DNA of 64,000 bases, from assembly GCF_003058265.1 (NCBI RefSeq), contig NZ_QBUK01000003.1:328984-392983 (forward strand). Direction: 5' to 3'. This DNA comes from Flagellimonas amoyensis (GTDB lineage Bacteria > Bacteroidota > Bacteroidia > Flavobacteriales > Flavobacteriaceae). Of this stretch, positions 1-9,130 are shown in pieces (the stretch's first letter is position 1; every line of letters starts with the position of its first letter). The notes beneath the pieces were generated by a model. That model saw only the letters and a program-made list of their open reading frames with translations, was not told the origin of the DNA and did not search any database. The translations under genes were made by a program, and so were the position numbers.

Positions 1-188
1 TTGAAACAGTTGGTGATATTTTCAAAGGCGGCATCGGGCGTACTGAAATCTATGGCAACGTCCATGGCGCCATAATCCACATCTGCCGTGCCGACGTCTA
101 TTTTTGCCACTATGGTATGGCCCCTTTCTTGGGCGATCTGTTCAATCATCTTACCCATTTTGCCATAACCGAACAAAGCAATGTTCAT
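1..188 (-). CDS. dapB: 4-hydroxy-tetrahydrodipicolinate reductase, N-terminal part
   Basis: This is the first ~62 codons of DapB, which reduces the dihydrodipicolinate-pathway intermediate with NAD(P)H in lysine/diaminopimelate synthesis. The rest lies beyond the left edge. The start MNIALFGYGKMGKMIEQ carries the Rossmann dinucleotide loop GYGKMGKM at the very N-terminus, as in the family, and a later DVAIDFSTPDA stretch matches the conserved DFS region. It starts 3 bases after the stop of the DUF5683 gene, so it is the fourth gene of a parA-parB-DUF5683-dapB run, an order common in Flavobacteriaceae. Function is certain for the family; nothing can be said about the missing C-terminal part. 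Confidence 0.9.
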   Translation of the reverse strand, partial: MNIALFGYGKMGKMIEQIAQERGHTIVAKIDVGTADVDYGAMDVAIDFSTPDAAFENITNCF

Positions 189-191
189 ACA

Positions 192-818
192 CTAAAATTT
201 TACGACCAAGGCCATTCCATAATTGGGCTGGTTGGTCACGGGGTTTACATCTATATAAGGTTGAAAATCAACCGCGAGATTGTCATCGACGTTATATTGT
301 TTTAGGTGGGCGTCCACATTGGCGTCTATGATGTTAAAGGCATAGAGCGCAATGGTGATCACGAGGGCCAAGTCCCTATCTCTTTGGGTATTCTCCTGTG
401 CTCCCTCCAAAGCCTCATCGGAAATACGACCAAAAAATTCATCGTCGGTAAAGCCTGCCAATCGTCGCTTGAAGGCGTTTCTGGCTCTTTTGTATTCGGT
501 GTTGTTATAGGAATACACGTAGATTCCAGTGCCAATGGCACCCCAGACAATAGGGGCTTTCCAGTAGCGTTTGTTGTAGATCTGTCCAAGACCGGGAAGT
601 ACCGCCGAGTAGAATGCGGCTTTGCTGGGAGCAAGTGGATTCACGCTCTCCCTTTTGGTCACTTCCTCAAAAGTGATGCCTTCGCCTTCCATATTTTGGG
701 CCAGGGAATCCACTTCTTGGGGTTGGGGTTCTTCCTTGCCTGTTTCCTCTTTTTCTTGGGAAAGACCAATGTGCAGAAACAACAAGGCAAAGAACAAAAA
801 GAGGAGGTTTTTATTCAC
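192..818 (-). CDS. DUF5683 domain exported protein
   Basis: A 208-residue protein of unknown function with a signal peptide (residues 1-20, ending LHIGLSQ) and the DUF5683 hallmark PGLGQIYNKRYWKAPI at about residues 75-90, followed by one hydrophobic segment. A second hydrophobic stretch (LALVITIALYAFNIIDA) lies around residues 150-165. The last residue is Phe, as in many outer-membrane beta-barrel proteins, but a barrel is not obvious. The gene overlaps parB by 8 bases and abuts dapB, so it is translated as part of the partition operon. DUF5683 proteins occur at this place in many Bacteroidota; their role is not known to me. Confidence 0.85.
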   Translation of the reverse strand: MNKNLLFLFFALLFLHIGLSQEKEETGKEEPQPQEVDSLAQNMEGEGITFEEVTKRESVNPLAPSKAAFYSAVLPGLGQIYNKRYWKAPIVWGAIGTGIYVYSYNNTEYKRARNAFKRRLAGFTDDEFFGRISDEALEGAQENTQRDRDLALVITIALYAFNIIDANVDAHLKQYNVDDNLAVDFQPYIDVNPVTNQPNYGMALVVKF

Positions 819-1719
819 CTGTCAACAATTTTTTTATTCGCTTGAATTCCTCTTCAGAGTGGAAAGGAATCACAATCTTGCCCTTTCCGTTGCTGGAGGC
901 GGAAATGTCCACTTTTGCGGAAAGGTGTTCTTTGATGGCTTCAATGCTTTTGGATACAAATCCGGGAACATCCTTGCTGCCTTTTTTCTTCGGTGCCCCC
1001 GTTTGGCTTTCGGGCTCCTTGTAGGCTTTCACCAATTGTTCTGTATCGCGGACGGAAAGGCCATCGGAAACAATTTTTTCGTAGATGGAGATCTGGTCCT
1101 TTTTCTTGTCGATGTTGATGAGCGCCCTACCGTGTCCCATGCTGATGAACCCGTCCCTCATCCCTGTTTGGATGATGGGGTCCAGTTTCAACAGACGAAG
1201 GTAATTGGTGATGGTGGAACGTTTTTTTCCTACACGATCGCTCAGTTTTTCTTGGGTAATCTGGATCTCATCGATCAGTCGCTGATAGGAAAGTGCTATT
1301 TCAATGGGGTCAAGGTCTTGCCTCTGGATGTTTTCCACCAAGGCCATTTCCAAGGATTCTTGATCGTTGGCGATGCGGATGTAGGCAGGAATGGTCTCCA
1401 GTCCGACCAGTTTGGAGGCACGGTACCTTCTCTCCCCGGATACCAGCTGGAATTTGTTGAAATCCAGTTTTCTAACGGTGATGGGTTGGATGATGCCCAA
1501 TTCCCGAATGGAACTGGCCAATTCCTCAAGAGCTTCATCGTTGAAGTTGGATCGGGGCTGGAACGGGTTCATCTCTATGGATTCGATGTCCAGTTCCACC
1601 ACATTTCCTATCACCTTGTCCGCATTTTTGTCCGAAACGGATTGGATATCGTTCTCGGGATCTTTCAATAGGGCGGACAGGCCTCTTCCCAAAGCCTGCT
1701 TTTTAGTTGCTTTCGCCAT
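811..1719 (-). CDS. parB: chromosome partition protein ParB
   Basis: A 302-residue ParB/Spo0J protein: a CTP-dependent clamp that loads at parS and spreads on DNA to segregate the chromosome with ParA. Visible motifs are NPFQPR (51-56), the nucleotide-binding GERRYR (95-100), ENIQRQ (129-134) and a helix-turn-helix near 155-175 (LSDRVGKKRSTITNYLRLLKL). A C-terminal dimer-like segment rich in Lys/Ile closes the protein. The start codon touches the parA stop directly, so the two are co-translated. I found no obvious parS palindrome of the TGTTTCACGTGAAACA type in the window. Length is normal for flavobacterial ParB. Confidence 0.97.
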   Translation of the reverse strand: MAKATKKQALGRGLSALLKDPENDIQSVSDKNADKVIGNVVELDIESIEMNPFQPRSNFNDEALEELASSIRELGIIQPITVRKLDFNKFQLVSGERRYRASKLVGLETIPAYIRIANDQESLEMALVENIQRQDLDPIEIALSYQRLIDEIQITQEKLSDRVGKKRSTITNYLRLLKLDPIIQTGMRDGFISMGHGRALINIDKKKDQISIYEKIVSDGLSVRDTEQLVKAYKEPESQTGAPKKKGSKDVPGFVSKSIEAIKEHLSAKVDISASSNGKGKIVIPFHSEEEFKRIKKLLTGE

Positions 1720-2493
1720 TTAAACTTTCTCCTTGTTTTTCTTCAAAATTTCATTGGCCAAGTTAAGGTAATTGGAGGCACCTTTGCTGCTGGCATCATA
1801 TTTTATGATGCTCTCTCCATAACTTGGGGCTTCACTCAGTCTCACATTTCTTTGGATGATGGTGTCGAACACCATATCGGCAAAATGTTTTTTCACTTCT
1901 TCCACAACTTGGTTGGACAAGCGGAGCCTGGAATCGTACATGGTCAGTAGCATACCCTCGATGTCCAGGTCGTTGTTATGTATTTTTTGTACGCTTTTTA
2001 CGGTATTCAACAGCTTACCAAGACCTTCCAGCGCAAAATATTCGCATTGGATGGGAATCATGACAGAATCTGCCGCAGTAAGGGCATTCAGGGTCAAAAG
2101 GCCCAGGGATGGGGCACAATCGATCAAGACAAAATCATATCGGTCACCAAGGTCCTTTAGGGCTTCTTTCATCATGTATTCCCTATTGTCCTTGTCCACC
2201 AGTTCTATTTCGATGGCCACAAGGTCAATGTGTGCGGGAACTAGATCTACATTGGGGGAATCTGTCTGGATGATGACCTCGTCCACGCTCATGGTATGTT
2301 CCAAAAGTTGGTAGGTGCCATATTCCACGGAATCCACATCGATGCCAAGGCCAGATGTTGCATTGGCCTGGGGGTCGGCGTCGATCAACAATACTTTCTT
2401 TTCCAATACGCCAAGGGAGGCTGCAAGGTTTACCGTAGTGGTCGTTTTGCCCACACCGCCCTTTTGGTTCGCGATAGCAATAATCTTGCCCAT
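1720..2493 (-). CDS. parA: chromosome partition ATPase ParA
   Basis: A 257-residue ParA/Soj ATPase that forms the DNA-bound gradient moved by ParB-parS complexes. The deviant Walker A KGGVGKTT is at residues 11-18, with DADPQANAT following the first strand and the DCAPSLGLLTLNAL Walker B region further on. Length and order are those of chromosomal ParA rather than plasmid ParA with an extra N-terminal DNA-binding domain. It is the first gene of the run parA-parB-DUF5683-dapB. A TATTTTTA box sits about 20 bases upstream of the start. Confidence 0.97.
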   Translation of the reverse strand: MGKIIAIANQKGGVGKTTTTVNLAASLGVLEKKVLLIDADPQANATSGLGIDVDSVEYGTYQLLEHTMSVDEVIIQTDSPNVDLVPAHIDLVAIEIELVDKDNREYMMKEALKDLGDRYDFVLIDCAPSLGLLTLNALTAADSVMIPIQCEYFALEGLGKLLNTVKSVQKIHNNDLDIEGMLLTMYDSRLRLSNQVVEEVKKHFADMVFDTIIQRNVRLSEAPSYGESIIKYDASSKGASNYLNLANEILKKNKEKV

Positions 2494-2512
2494 TTCATAG
2501 TAAGTTAGGTGC

Positions 2513-2520
2513 TAAAAATA
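2513..2520 (-). promoter_or_regulatory. possible -7 box of the parAB operon
   Basis: On the minus strand this reads TATTTTTA, one mismatch from the Bacteroidota -7 consensus TAnnTTTG, about 20 bases before the parA start. A convincing TTTG at -33 is not seen, so this is a weak call based on position and composition. Confidence 0.3.
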
Positions 2521-2626
2521 CGATTATTTAAGATGCCAGAAAATGTATTTTGTTAACAAGGGGTGAATAACGGCCGCTTTGGGCGTTAAAGAAAGTTAAA
2601 GTTATCTGTATTAGATCGTTAAGCCA

Positions 2627-4714
2627 TTAGCCCATCAAAATGTTGAGTATTTCAATGGCGGCATCACTGATCTTGGTGCCCGGCCCGAACACCGCTACGG
2701 CGCCATGTTCCAGTAGGTGTGCGTAATCCTGTTTGGGGACAACACCGCCCACGATCACCATAATATCCTCCCTTCCCATTTTTTTGAGTTCTTGGACCAC
2801 TTCCGGTACCAAGGTCTTATGGCCTCCGGCCAAGGAGGAGATGCCAAGTACATGCACGTCGTTTTCCACAGCTTGTTTGGCCACTTCCGAAGGGGTCTGG
2901 AACAAGGGGCCTATATCCACATCAAAACCGAGGTCGGCATAGCCTGTGGCCACCACCTTTGCCCCGCGATCATGTCCGTCCTGACCCATTTTGGCCACCA
3001 TGATCCTGGGGCGACGGCCTTCCTTAACGGCAAATTCATCGGCCATTTTTCGGGCCTTTTCAAAGCTTTCGTCGTTCTTGATTTCTTTGGAATACACTCC
3101 GGAAAAGGATTGGATTTTTGCTTTGTAGCGTCCAAAGGCACTCTCCATGGCATCACTGATCTCGCCCAGCGTAGCACGTTCTTTGGCCGCTTCCACTGCT
3201 AAAGCTAACAAATTTTCACGGTCGGTCTCCTGTTGCACTGCTTTTTTTGCCGCGGTCCTTATGTTTTCCAAGGCTTTTTCGACCGAAGCGGTATTTCTGG
3301 TGGATTTGATGTGTTGCAGACGCTCCATCTGCTGCTTGCGGACCTTTACATTGTCCACTTCCAGAATTTGGAGCTCGTCCTCATTCTCCAATTTGTATTT
3401 GTTCACGCCCACAATAATGTCCTGTCCGCTGTCTATCCGGGCCTGCTTTTTGGCTGCTGCCTCCTCAATGCGCATTTTGGGGATACCCTCCTCGATGGCC
3501 TTGGTCATTCCGCCCAGTTTTTCAATTTCCGTGATGAGTTCCCAGGCCTCTTTGGCGATTTCTTGGGTCAATTTTTCAACGAGATGGCTACCGGCCCAAG
3601 GGTCCACAGTTCTTGTGATATGGGTTTCAAGCTGAAGATAGATCTGTGTGTTCCGTGCAATACGTGCAGAAAAATCTGTGGGAAGGGCAATGGCCTCGTC
3701 CAACGCATTGGTGTGTAAGCTCTGTGTTCCGCCCAAGGCCGCTGCCATGGCCTCAATGGTGGTCCTTGCCACATTGTTGAAGGGGTCTTGCTCGGTCAAG
3801 CTCCATCCACTGGTCTGGCTGTGGGTACGCAGCATGGACGATTTTTCATTTTTCGGCCCAAATTGCTGTACCAGCTTGGCCCAGAGCATGCGACCTGCAC
3901 GCATTTTGGCAATTTCCGTGAAATGGTTCATCCCAATCCCCCAGAAAAAGGAAAGTCGGGGGGCAAAATCGTCTATTTTCATGCCGGCCTTGATTCCGGT
4001 CCGGATGTATTCGACCCCATCGGCCAAGGTGTAGGCCAGCTCCATGGCTGCAGGCGCACCTGCTTCGTGCATGTGGTAGCCAGAAATGCTGATACTGTTG
4101 AACTTCGGCATATGTTTGCTGGTGAACTCGAAAATGTCGGCCACCAACTGCATCGAGGGCGTGGGGGGGTAGATGTAGGTGTTCCGTACCATGAACTCCT
4201 TCAAAATATCGTTTTGGATGGTCCCTGAAAGTTTTTCCATGGGCACGCCCTGTTCCAGTGCCGCCACAATGTAGAAGGCCATAATGGGAATCACGGCGCC
4301 GTTCATGGTCATGGAAACGGACATTTGGTCCAACGGAATGCCGTCGAAGAGAATTTTCATGTCTTCCACCGAATCTATGGCGACCCCAGCCTTGCCCACA
4401 TCCCCGACAACACGTTCATTGTCAGAATCATATCCACGATGGGTCGGGAGGTCAAAGGCAACGGAAAGTCCTTTTTGCCCTGCCTCCAAGTTTCTGCGGT
4501 AGAAGGCATTGCTCTCTTCGGCAGTGGAAAATCCGGCATATTGACGGATGGTCCATGGTCTGCTCACGTACATGGTGGAGTAGGGACCCCGAAGGAAGGG
4601 AGAGATGCCGGCAGCGAAGTTGGCATGCCTATAGTTATGGGTTATGGGTTTTGAATTATGAGTTTCACCCAACTCTGAACTCAATTCCAAATGTTGAAGG
4701 TCCTTTCTACTCAT
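2627..4714 (-). CDS. scpA: methylmalonyl-CoA mutase, large (catalytic) subunit
   Basis: A 695-residue adenosylcobalamin enzyme that interconverts (R)-methylmalonyl-CoA and succinyl-CoA. The TIM-barrel part begins with [11 protein letters not shown]...[16 protein letters not shown]. The C-terminal B12 domain carries the cobalt-ligating DxHxxG motif as DGHDRG at about residue 580. I chose the ATG of [10 protein letters not shown] because it overlaps the stop of the upstream subunit gene by 8 bases (ATGAGTAG), typical translational coupling; an in-frame ATG 57 bases upstream lies inside that gene. The N-terminus is shorter and odder than usual, with a [10 protein letters not shown] stretch before the conserved part. 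Together with the acyl-CoA carboxylase genes at 7.2-10.7 kb it forms a propionyl-CoA route. Confidence 0.96.
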   Translation of the reverse strand: MSRKDLQHLELSSELGETHNSKPITHNYRHANFAAGISPFLRGPYSTMYVSRPWTIRQYAGFSTAEESNAFYRRNLEAGQKGLSVAFDLPTHRGYDSDNERVVGDVGKAGVAIDSVEDMKILFDGIPLDQMSVSMTMNGAVIPIMAFYIVAALEQGVPMEKLSGTIQNDILKEFMVRNTYIYPPTPSMQLVADIFEFTSKHMPKFNSISISGYHMHEAGAPAAMELAYTLADGVEYIRTGIKAGMKIDDFAPRLSFFWGIGMNHFTEIAKMRAGRMLWAKLVQQFGPKNEKSSMLRTHSQTSGWSLTEQDPFNNVARTTIEAMAAALGGTQSLHTNALDEAIALPTDFSARIARNTQIYLQLETHITRTVDPWAGSHLVEKLTQEIAKEAWELITEIEKLGGMTKAIEEGIPKMRIEEAAAKKQARIDSGQDIIVGVNKYKLENEDELQILEVDNVKVRKQQMERLQHIKSTRNTASVEKALENIRTAAKKAVQQETDRENLLALAVEAAKERATLGEISDAMESAFGRYKAKIQSFSGVYSKEIKNDESFEKARKMADEFAVKEGRRPRIMVAKMGQDGHDRGAKVVATGYADLGFDVDIGPLFQTPSEVAKQAVENDVHVLGISSLAGGHKTLVPEVVQELKKMGREDIMVIVGGVVPKQDYAHLLEHGAVAVFGPGTKISDAAIEILNILMG

Positions 4715-6086
4715 TGTCCAATCTTTTTTGTTCGATAGCTTCGGCCAATCTTTTTTCAATGATGGGTTCAATGATAGTTTTTCGGGACTGTGTCTTCACA
4801 AAGGGATACAGCTCCAGATCATCTTTCATACGATCTTGGGGGTTCTGGTATTTGTTCGTTCCCAATGATATAATCTTCCCCTCATCAAAAAGCTGTTGTT
4901 CCTTTGCGGCACTTTCCTTGATTTTTTGCTGTATGGTCCCTTTTTTCAAGGCGTCCAAAAATCCCCCTGAAGCCTCTATCTGTTTGAAGAGCGTCAAGGC
5001 CTTTTCTGCCAGTTGTTGGGTCAACGATTCGATGTAGTAAGCTCCTTCCGACGCATTTGAAGTACTGTCAAAATAACTCTCCTCTTTCAGTAACAACAAT
5101 TGGTTTCGGGCCAAACGGCTGCCAAACTCATTGTCCTTGTGGTAAATGGCATCATAGGGAAGGTTGCATATCGTATCGGCACCGCCCAGTACGGCAGACA
5201 TGCATTCGGAAGTGGTACGGAGCATGTTCACGTTATAATCATATAGGGTCTTGTTCCGTTTGGTGGGCACGGCAAGGATATGGCAGTCATTTTTTAAACC
5301 GTATGCAACAGCCAACGTGTTCCAGAGCCAACGCAATGCCTTCAATTTTGCTATTTCAAAGAAATAGTTGCCGTCCACGGCCACTTTGAACACGATTGGA
5401 AAAGACTCTTCAACTGCTCCCGATGGGACAAAATGGTTCAGGTACTCATGGGCATGGGCCAACCCATAGGCCAGTTGCTGAATCCGGTTCGCTCCAGCAT
5501 TTTGGTAATGGGAAACATCGACGCCCACTATCGGAATGTTGCCCAATGCGTTGATTTCCCCGACCAGTTCATGGTCTTTTTCCAGATTGTGGTACCAGTT
5601 TCCATCTTTGGTCAAATGCCCGATGATGTCCAAGTTGAGAAATATATTCGCTTTTTGGCCACCGGTGACGGACAATAGCCGTTTGATGGGTTCCACGTCC
5701 AAAAACCCGAAATTGAAATGGACCGGGGTCTTTTCCAAATCGATATGGGCAAGCAGGACCGAGAAATCTGTTTTTGGGTCGGGAATGGTAAAGATCAAGC
5801 TGCCAGCTCCCTTTTTGAGGGCATCCAAGGCCTTTGCATTCGCTTTTTTGGGGTCTCCGGCATAGACGTTCTCTGCAATTTGCCACGTATGGCCTTCGGG
5901 TAGGGCAAAGGTCTTGGTGCTTTCCATGTCCTCCGAGTGGTAGAAGGGCTTTACCTTGATGCCCTCCAACGATTCCCAGACGAGGGTGTCGTTATAGTCT
6001 GCCCCTTTTAGGTCATATTGGATCTTCTGTTTCCACTGTTTGGCGGAAATTTCGGGAAATTCATCAAATAGGCCACTGTCAGTCAT
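4707..6086 (-). CDS. mutA: methylmalonyl-CoA mutase, small subunit
   Basis: A 459-residue paralogue of the catalytic subunit that pairs with it in the heterodimeric mutase. It keeps the barrel architecture ([22 protein letters not shown] at the start; TIGR00642-type small-subunit features such as [27 protein letters not shown]) but stops before a B12-binding domain; no DxHxxG motif is present. It is shorter than some homologues, which keep a degenerate B12 domain. It overlaps the upstream DivIC/FtsB-like gene by 8 bases and the downstream large subunit by 8 bases, so all are likely read as one message. Confidence 0.93.
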   Translation of the reverse strand: MTDSGLFDEFPEISAKQWKQKIQYDLKGADYNDTLVWESLEGIKVKPFYHSEDMESTKTFALPEGHTWQIAENVYAGDPKKANAKALDALKKGAGSLIFTIPDPKTDFSVLLAHIDLEKTPVHFNFGFLDVEPIKRLLSVTGGQKANIFLNLDIIGHLTKDGNWYHNLEKDHELVGEINALGNIPIVGVDVSHYQNAGANRIQQLAYGLAHAHEYLNHFVPSGAVEESFPIVFKVAVDGNYFFEIAKLKALRWLWNTLAVAYGLKNDCHILAVPTKRNKTLYDYNVNMLRTTSECMSAVLGGADTICNLPYDAIYHKDNEFGSRLARNQLLLLKEESYFDSTSNASEGAYYIESLTQQLAEKALTLFKQIEASGGFLDALKKGTIQQKIKESAAKEQQLFDEGKIISLGTNKYQNPQDRMKDDLELYPFVKTQSRKTIIEPIIEKRLAEAIEQKRLDNE

Positions 6087-6411
6087 CTTGTTTGTTTTTC
6101 AAACTGTCCTCGTACTCGATAAGGAAGATTTCCTCTTTTTCCTTTTTCATGTAATATTTTTCGCGGGCCAGTTTTTCCAATTCATTTTTGTCCGACATCT
6201 TTTCAAGGATCTCCTTGTCCTTTGCAATTTCATCTTTCAGGAAATCCTTCTGTTTTTCCAGTTTCTTGATCTCGTTCCGCAGCTCCATGTGGATCAATAG
6301 GGAGTTGGTGTCGAAAAAGGCCATCCATATCACAAAAATGGTCAGTACCAAAATATACGTATTGGTAAAGACTTTGAACCATTTTTTCTGCTTTAATTCC
6401 TTCAGGCCCAT
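6079..6411 (-). CDS. DivIC/FtsB-like septum protein
   Basis: A 110-residue bitopic membrane protein: a short cytoplasmic N-terminus, one transmembrane helix at about residues 18-36 (TYILVLTIFVIWMAFFD), then a long coiled coil (about 42-80, RNEIKKLEKQKDFLKDEI...) and the LEKLAREKYYMKKEKEEIF motif typical of the septum formation initiator family. FtsB/DivIC bridges FtsL and FtsQ/DivIB in the divisome. It lies 2 bases after udk and overlaps mutA. The operon mixes division and metabolism, which is usual in Flavobacteria. Confidence 0.9.
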   Translation of the reverse strand: MGLKELKQKKWFKVFTNTYILVLTIFVIWMAFFDTNSLLIHMELRNEIKKLEKQKDFLKDEIAKDKEILEKMSDKNELEKLAREKYYMKKEKEEIFLIEYEDSLKNKQDD

Positions 6412-6413
6412 GG

Positions 6414-7022
6414 CTATGCCAGTTTATTGTTGATGATGGTCCGTACAATATCCACGGCCACCGTGTTGTAGTGGTTGTTCGGGATGATGATGTCCGCAAA
6501 CTCCTTGGAAGGTTCAATGAACTGTTCGTGCATGGGCTTTACGGCGGTCTGGTAGCGGGTGAGCACCTTGTCCAGGTCGTGCCCCCGTTCCCTGATGTCG
6601 CGCTGCAACCTGCGGATCAACCGCTCATCGGAGTCGGCATGCACAAATATTTTGATGTCGAACAGATCGCGAAGTTTTGGATTGCTCAACACCAAAATGC
6701 CCTCTACGATCATCACCTTTCGGGGCGGGGTGGGTACGGTCTCTTCCAAACGTGTTTCCTCCACAAAGGAATATACCGGCATCTGAATGGTCTTGCCTTC
6801 CCTCAACTGCATCATATGGGAGATCAAAAGGTCAAAATCAATGGAGTTCGGATGGTCAAAATTGACCTTTCCCCGCTCCTTTCGTTCCATATGGGAAAGG
6901 TCTTTGTAATACGAGTCCTGCGAAATGACACCTACCTCATTTTTAGGAAGTTGGTCAACAATTTGATTGACCACTGTCGTTTTTCCACACCCGGTGCCCC
7001 CGGCAATCCCTAAGATCAGCAT
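6414..7022 (-). CDS. udk: uridine kinase
   Basis: A 202-residue uridine/cytidine kinase of nucleotide salvage (uridine + NTP to UMP). The P-loop GIAGGTGCGKTT is at residues 5-16; SQDSYYKD and NFDHPNSIDFDLL are the substrate-binding segments, and the lid region RRLQRDIRERGHDLDKVLTRY is intact. I placed the start at the ATG giving MLILGIAGG, because a longer reading adds ten residues (MFIFGAKLVR) not seen in the family. It is the first gene of the run udk-divIC-mutA-scpA; the 175 bases upstream hold the divergent promoters shared with the carboxylase operon. Confidence 0.95.
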   Translation of the reverse strand: MLILGIAGGTGCGKTTVVNQIVDQLPKNEVGVISQDSYYKDLSHMERKERGKVNFDHPNSIDFDLLISHMMQLREGKTIQMPVYSFVEETRLEETVPTPPRKVMIVEGILVLSNPKLRDLFDIKIFVHADSDERLIRRLQRDIRERGHDLDKVLTRYQTAVKPMHEQFIEPSKEFADIIIPNNHYNTVAVDIVRTIINNKLA

Positions 7023-7197
7023 ACGAACCAATTTAGCCCCAAAAATAAACATTTGAATATATCTGTTGCCATCCTATCGTTCCCAAGCGGGTAAAATGAT
7101 GTCCATCCGCAGATCATAACAATAGGATAACCGGAATGTCTTGTGCAATTCCAAACCATTACCCTTATATTTATCCAACTAACCAAAGAAAGTCGCT

Positions 7198-7683
7198 ATG
7201 GACAGTTCGTACTCGGTAAAGGTGGGCGAGAATGTTGATTTTGCGTTCTCCCATGAACAAATTGCCGCATTGGATTTGATCAAAACGGGGAAAACTAGCT
7301 TTCATTTGCTCCATAAAGGGCAATCCTACACCATCGAAATCTTGCAATCCAATTACAATGAGGGCACCTATACCATTTCAGTCAACGGAAATGAATACAC
7401 GGCATCCATCCACACGCCATTGGATGAACTCATTCTGAAAATGGGTTTTGCTACCAACGGGGCCAAGAACATCGACTCCATTTCCGCGCCCATGCCCGGC
7501 CTCATCTTGGATATTTTGGTAAAAGTAGGGCAAGAGGTGGATGAAGAAGATCAACTGTTGGTCTTGGAAGCCATGAAGATGGAAAACATCATCACTTCGC
7601 CGAGAAAGGGAGTGGTGAAACAGGTGGCCGTGAAGCAAGGTGATACGGTTGATAAAAAACAATTGTTGATAGCGTTTGAATGA
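7198..7683 (+). CDS. biotin carboxyl carrier subunit of acyl-CoA carboxylase
   Basis: A 161-residue protein with a C-terminal biotinyl domain. The biotinylation motif EAMKMEN is at 124-130, so K127 should carry biotin, preceded by the SAPMPGLILDILVKVGQEV strand pair. Residues 1-90 form an N-terminal beta domain of the kind found in free-standing carrier subunits of propionyl/acetyl-CoA carboxylase. It is first of three co-directional genes; its stop overlaps the start of the biotin carboxylase gene (ATGATG/TGA). The carrier shuttles CO2 between the next two gene products. Confidence 0.93.
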   Translation: MDSSYSVKVGENVDFAFSHEQIAALDLIKTGKTSFHLLHKGQSYTIEILQSNYNEGTYTISVNGNEYTASIHTPLDELILKMGFATNGAKNIDSISAPMPGLILDILVKVGQEVDEEDQLLVLEAMKMENIITSPRKGVVKQVAVKQGDTVDKKQLLIAFE

Positions 7684-9125
7684 TGAGAAAGATATTGATA
7701 GCCAACCGCGGCGAGATTGCGGTCCGTGTGATGAAAACCGCCAAAAAGATGGGCATACAAACTGTGGCCGTGTTTTCAAAAGCGGACAGGAACGCACCCC
7801 ATGTAAAGTTTGCCGATGAGGCTGTTTGCATTGGTGAGGCGCCCTCCAACCAATCCTATTTGAGGGGGGACAAGATCATTGAAGTGGCCAAGGCGCTTGG
7901 TGTGGATGGCATCCATCCCGGATATGGTTTCCTCAGCGAGAACGCTGACTTTGCCGAAGCTGTCGAGAAAAGCGGAATCACTTTCATTGGTCCCAAATCC
8001 AAGGCCATCCAAATGATGGGGAGCAAATTGGCGGCCAAAGAAGCGGTCAAGGCCTACGACATTCCCATGGTTCCCGGTATAGATGAGGCCATTACCGATG
8101 TGACCAAGGCCAAAAAGATTGCAAAAGAGGTGGGCTATCCCATTCTGATCAAGGCATCCGCAGGCGGTGGGGGCAAAGGAATGCGTATTGTGGAGAAGGA
8201 AGAGGAGTTGGAATCGGGCATGAAACGTGCCATCAGTGAGGCTACCTCTGCATTTGGGGATGGTTCGGTGTTCTTGGAAAAATATGTGAAGTCCCCCAGA
8301 CATATCGAAGTACAGGTGATGGCGGACACCCACGGGAATGTCCTTCACTTTTTTGAGCGGGAATGCAGCGTGCAAAGACGGCACCAAAAAGTGGTGGAAG
8401 AGGCCCCTTCCTCCATCTTGACCCCGGAACTGAGGGAAAAAATGGGCGTGGCAGCGACCAAAGTGGCCAAGGCCTGCGATTATATAGGGGCTGGTACAGT
8501 GGAATTTCTGATGGACGCCGACCACAATTTCTATTTTTTGGAAATGAACACCCGTTTGCAAGTGGAACATCCCGTTACCGAGATGATCACAGGAGTAGAT
8601 CTGGTGGAATTGCAGATTCGCGTGGCGCGTGGGGAAGAACTGCCCATGAAGCAGGAAGACCTGAAAATCCATGGGCATGCCGTGGAACTTCGGGTGTATG
8701 CGGAAGACCCTTTGAACGATTTTTTGCCGAGTGTGGGCACCTTGGAAATATATAGGCCGCCCAGTGGACAAGGCATCCGTGTGGACGATGGTTTTGAGGA
8801 GGGCATGGACGTGCCCATCTATTATGACCCCATGCTGTCCAAGCTCATTACCTATGGTAAAACGAGGGAAGAGGCCATAGCGCTGATGCTGGACACCATC
8901 AAGCAATACAAGGTGAAGGGAGTGCAGACCACATTACCATTCGGGAGTTTTGTCTTTGCCCATGAAGCCTTTCGTTCGGGCAATTTTGACACCCACTTTG
9001 TGAAAAACCATTATGCCCCGGACGACATCAAAGAGCGCAATGCCAAACAAGCCGAAGTAGCTGCACTGGTTGCACTCTATCAGTATTTGGAAGATAAAAA
9101 AACAGTACGGTTGCCATCAAATTGA
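7680..9125 (+). CDS. biotin carboxylase subunit of acyl-CoA carboxylase
   Basis: A 481-residue ATP-grasp enzyme that carboxylates biotin using bicarbonate and ATP. It begins [22 protein letters not shown]; the glycine-rich ATP loop AGGGGKGM lies near residues 160-167; the [14 protein letters not shown] catalytic segment is near 290-303. Two adjacent ATGs (7680 and 7683) are possible starts; both overlap the carrier gene stop. It ends 5 bases before the carboxyltransferase gene. Co-localisation with methylmalonyl-CoA mutase genes favours propionyl-CoA as substrate of the complex, but acetyl- or methylcrotonyl-CoA cannot be excluded by sequence alone. Confidence 0.95.
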   Translation: MMRKILIANRGEIAVRVMKTAKKMGIQTVAVFSKADRNAPHVKFADEAVCIGEAPSNQSYLRGDKIIEVAKALGVDGIHPGYGFLSENADFAEAVEKSGITFIGPKSKAIQMMGSKLAAKEAVKAYDIPMVPGIDEAITDVTKAKKIAKEVGYPILIKASAGGGGKGMRIVEKEEELESGMKRAISEATSAFGDGSVFLEKYVKSPRHIEVQVMADTHGNVLHFFERECSVQRRHQKVVEEAPSSILTPELREKMGVAATKVAKACDYIGAGTVEFLMDADHNFYFLEMNTRLQVEHPVTEMITGVDLVELQIRVARGEELPMKQEDLKIHGHAVELRVYAEDPLNDFLPSVGTLEIYRPPSGQGIRVDDGFEEGMDVPIYYDPMLSKLITYGKTREEAIALMLDTIKQYKVKGVQTTLPFGSFVFAHEAFRSGNFDTHFVKNHYAPDDIKERNAKQAEVAALVALYQYLEDKKTVRLPSN

Positions 9126-9130
9126 ACCCA

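Noticed and set aside
622..1671. 349-codon open frame on the plus strand
   Set aside because: It lies opposite parB and DUF5683, whose families are certain; no recognisable protein and no start signals.
1..2626. parS site near parAB
   Set aside because: I looked for a TGTTTCACGTGAAACA-like palindrome on both strands in and around these genes and saw none.
7776..8906. 376-codon open frame on the minus strand
   Set aside because: It lies antisense to the biotin carboxylase gene; the His/Phe-rich product is typical of an antisense shadow in a moderately GC-rich gene.
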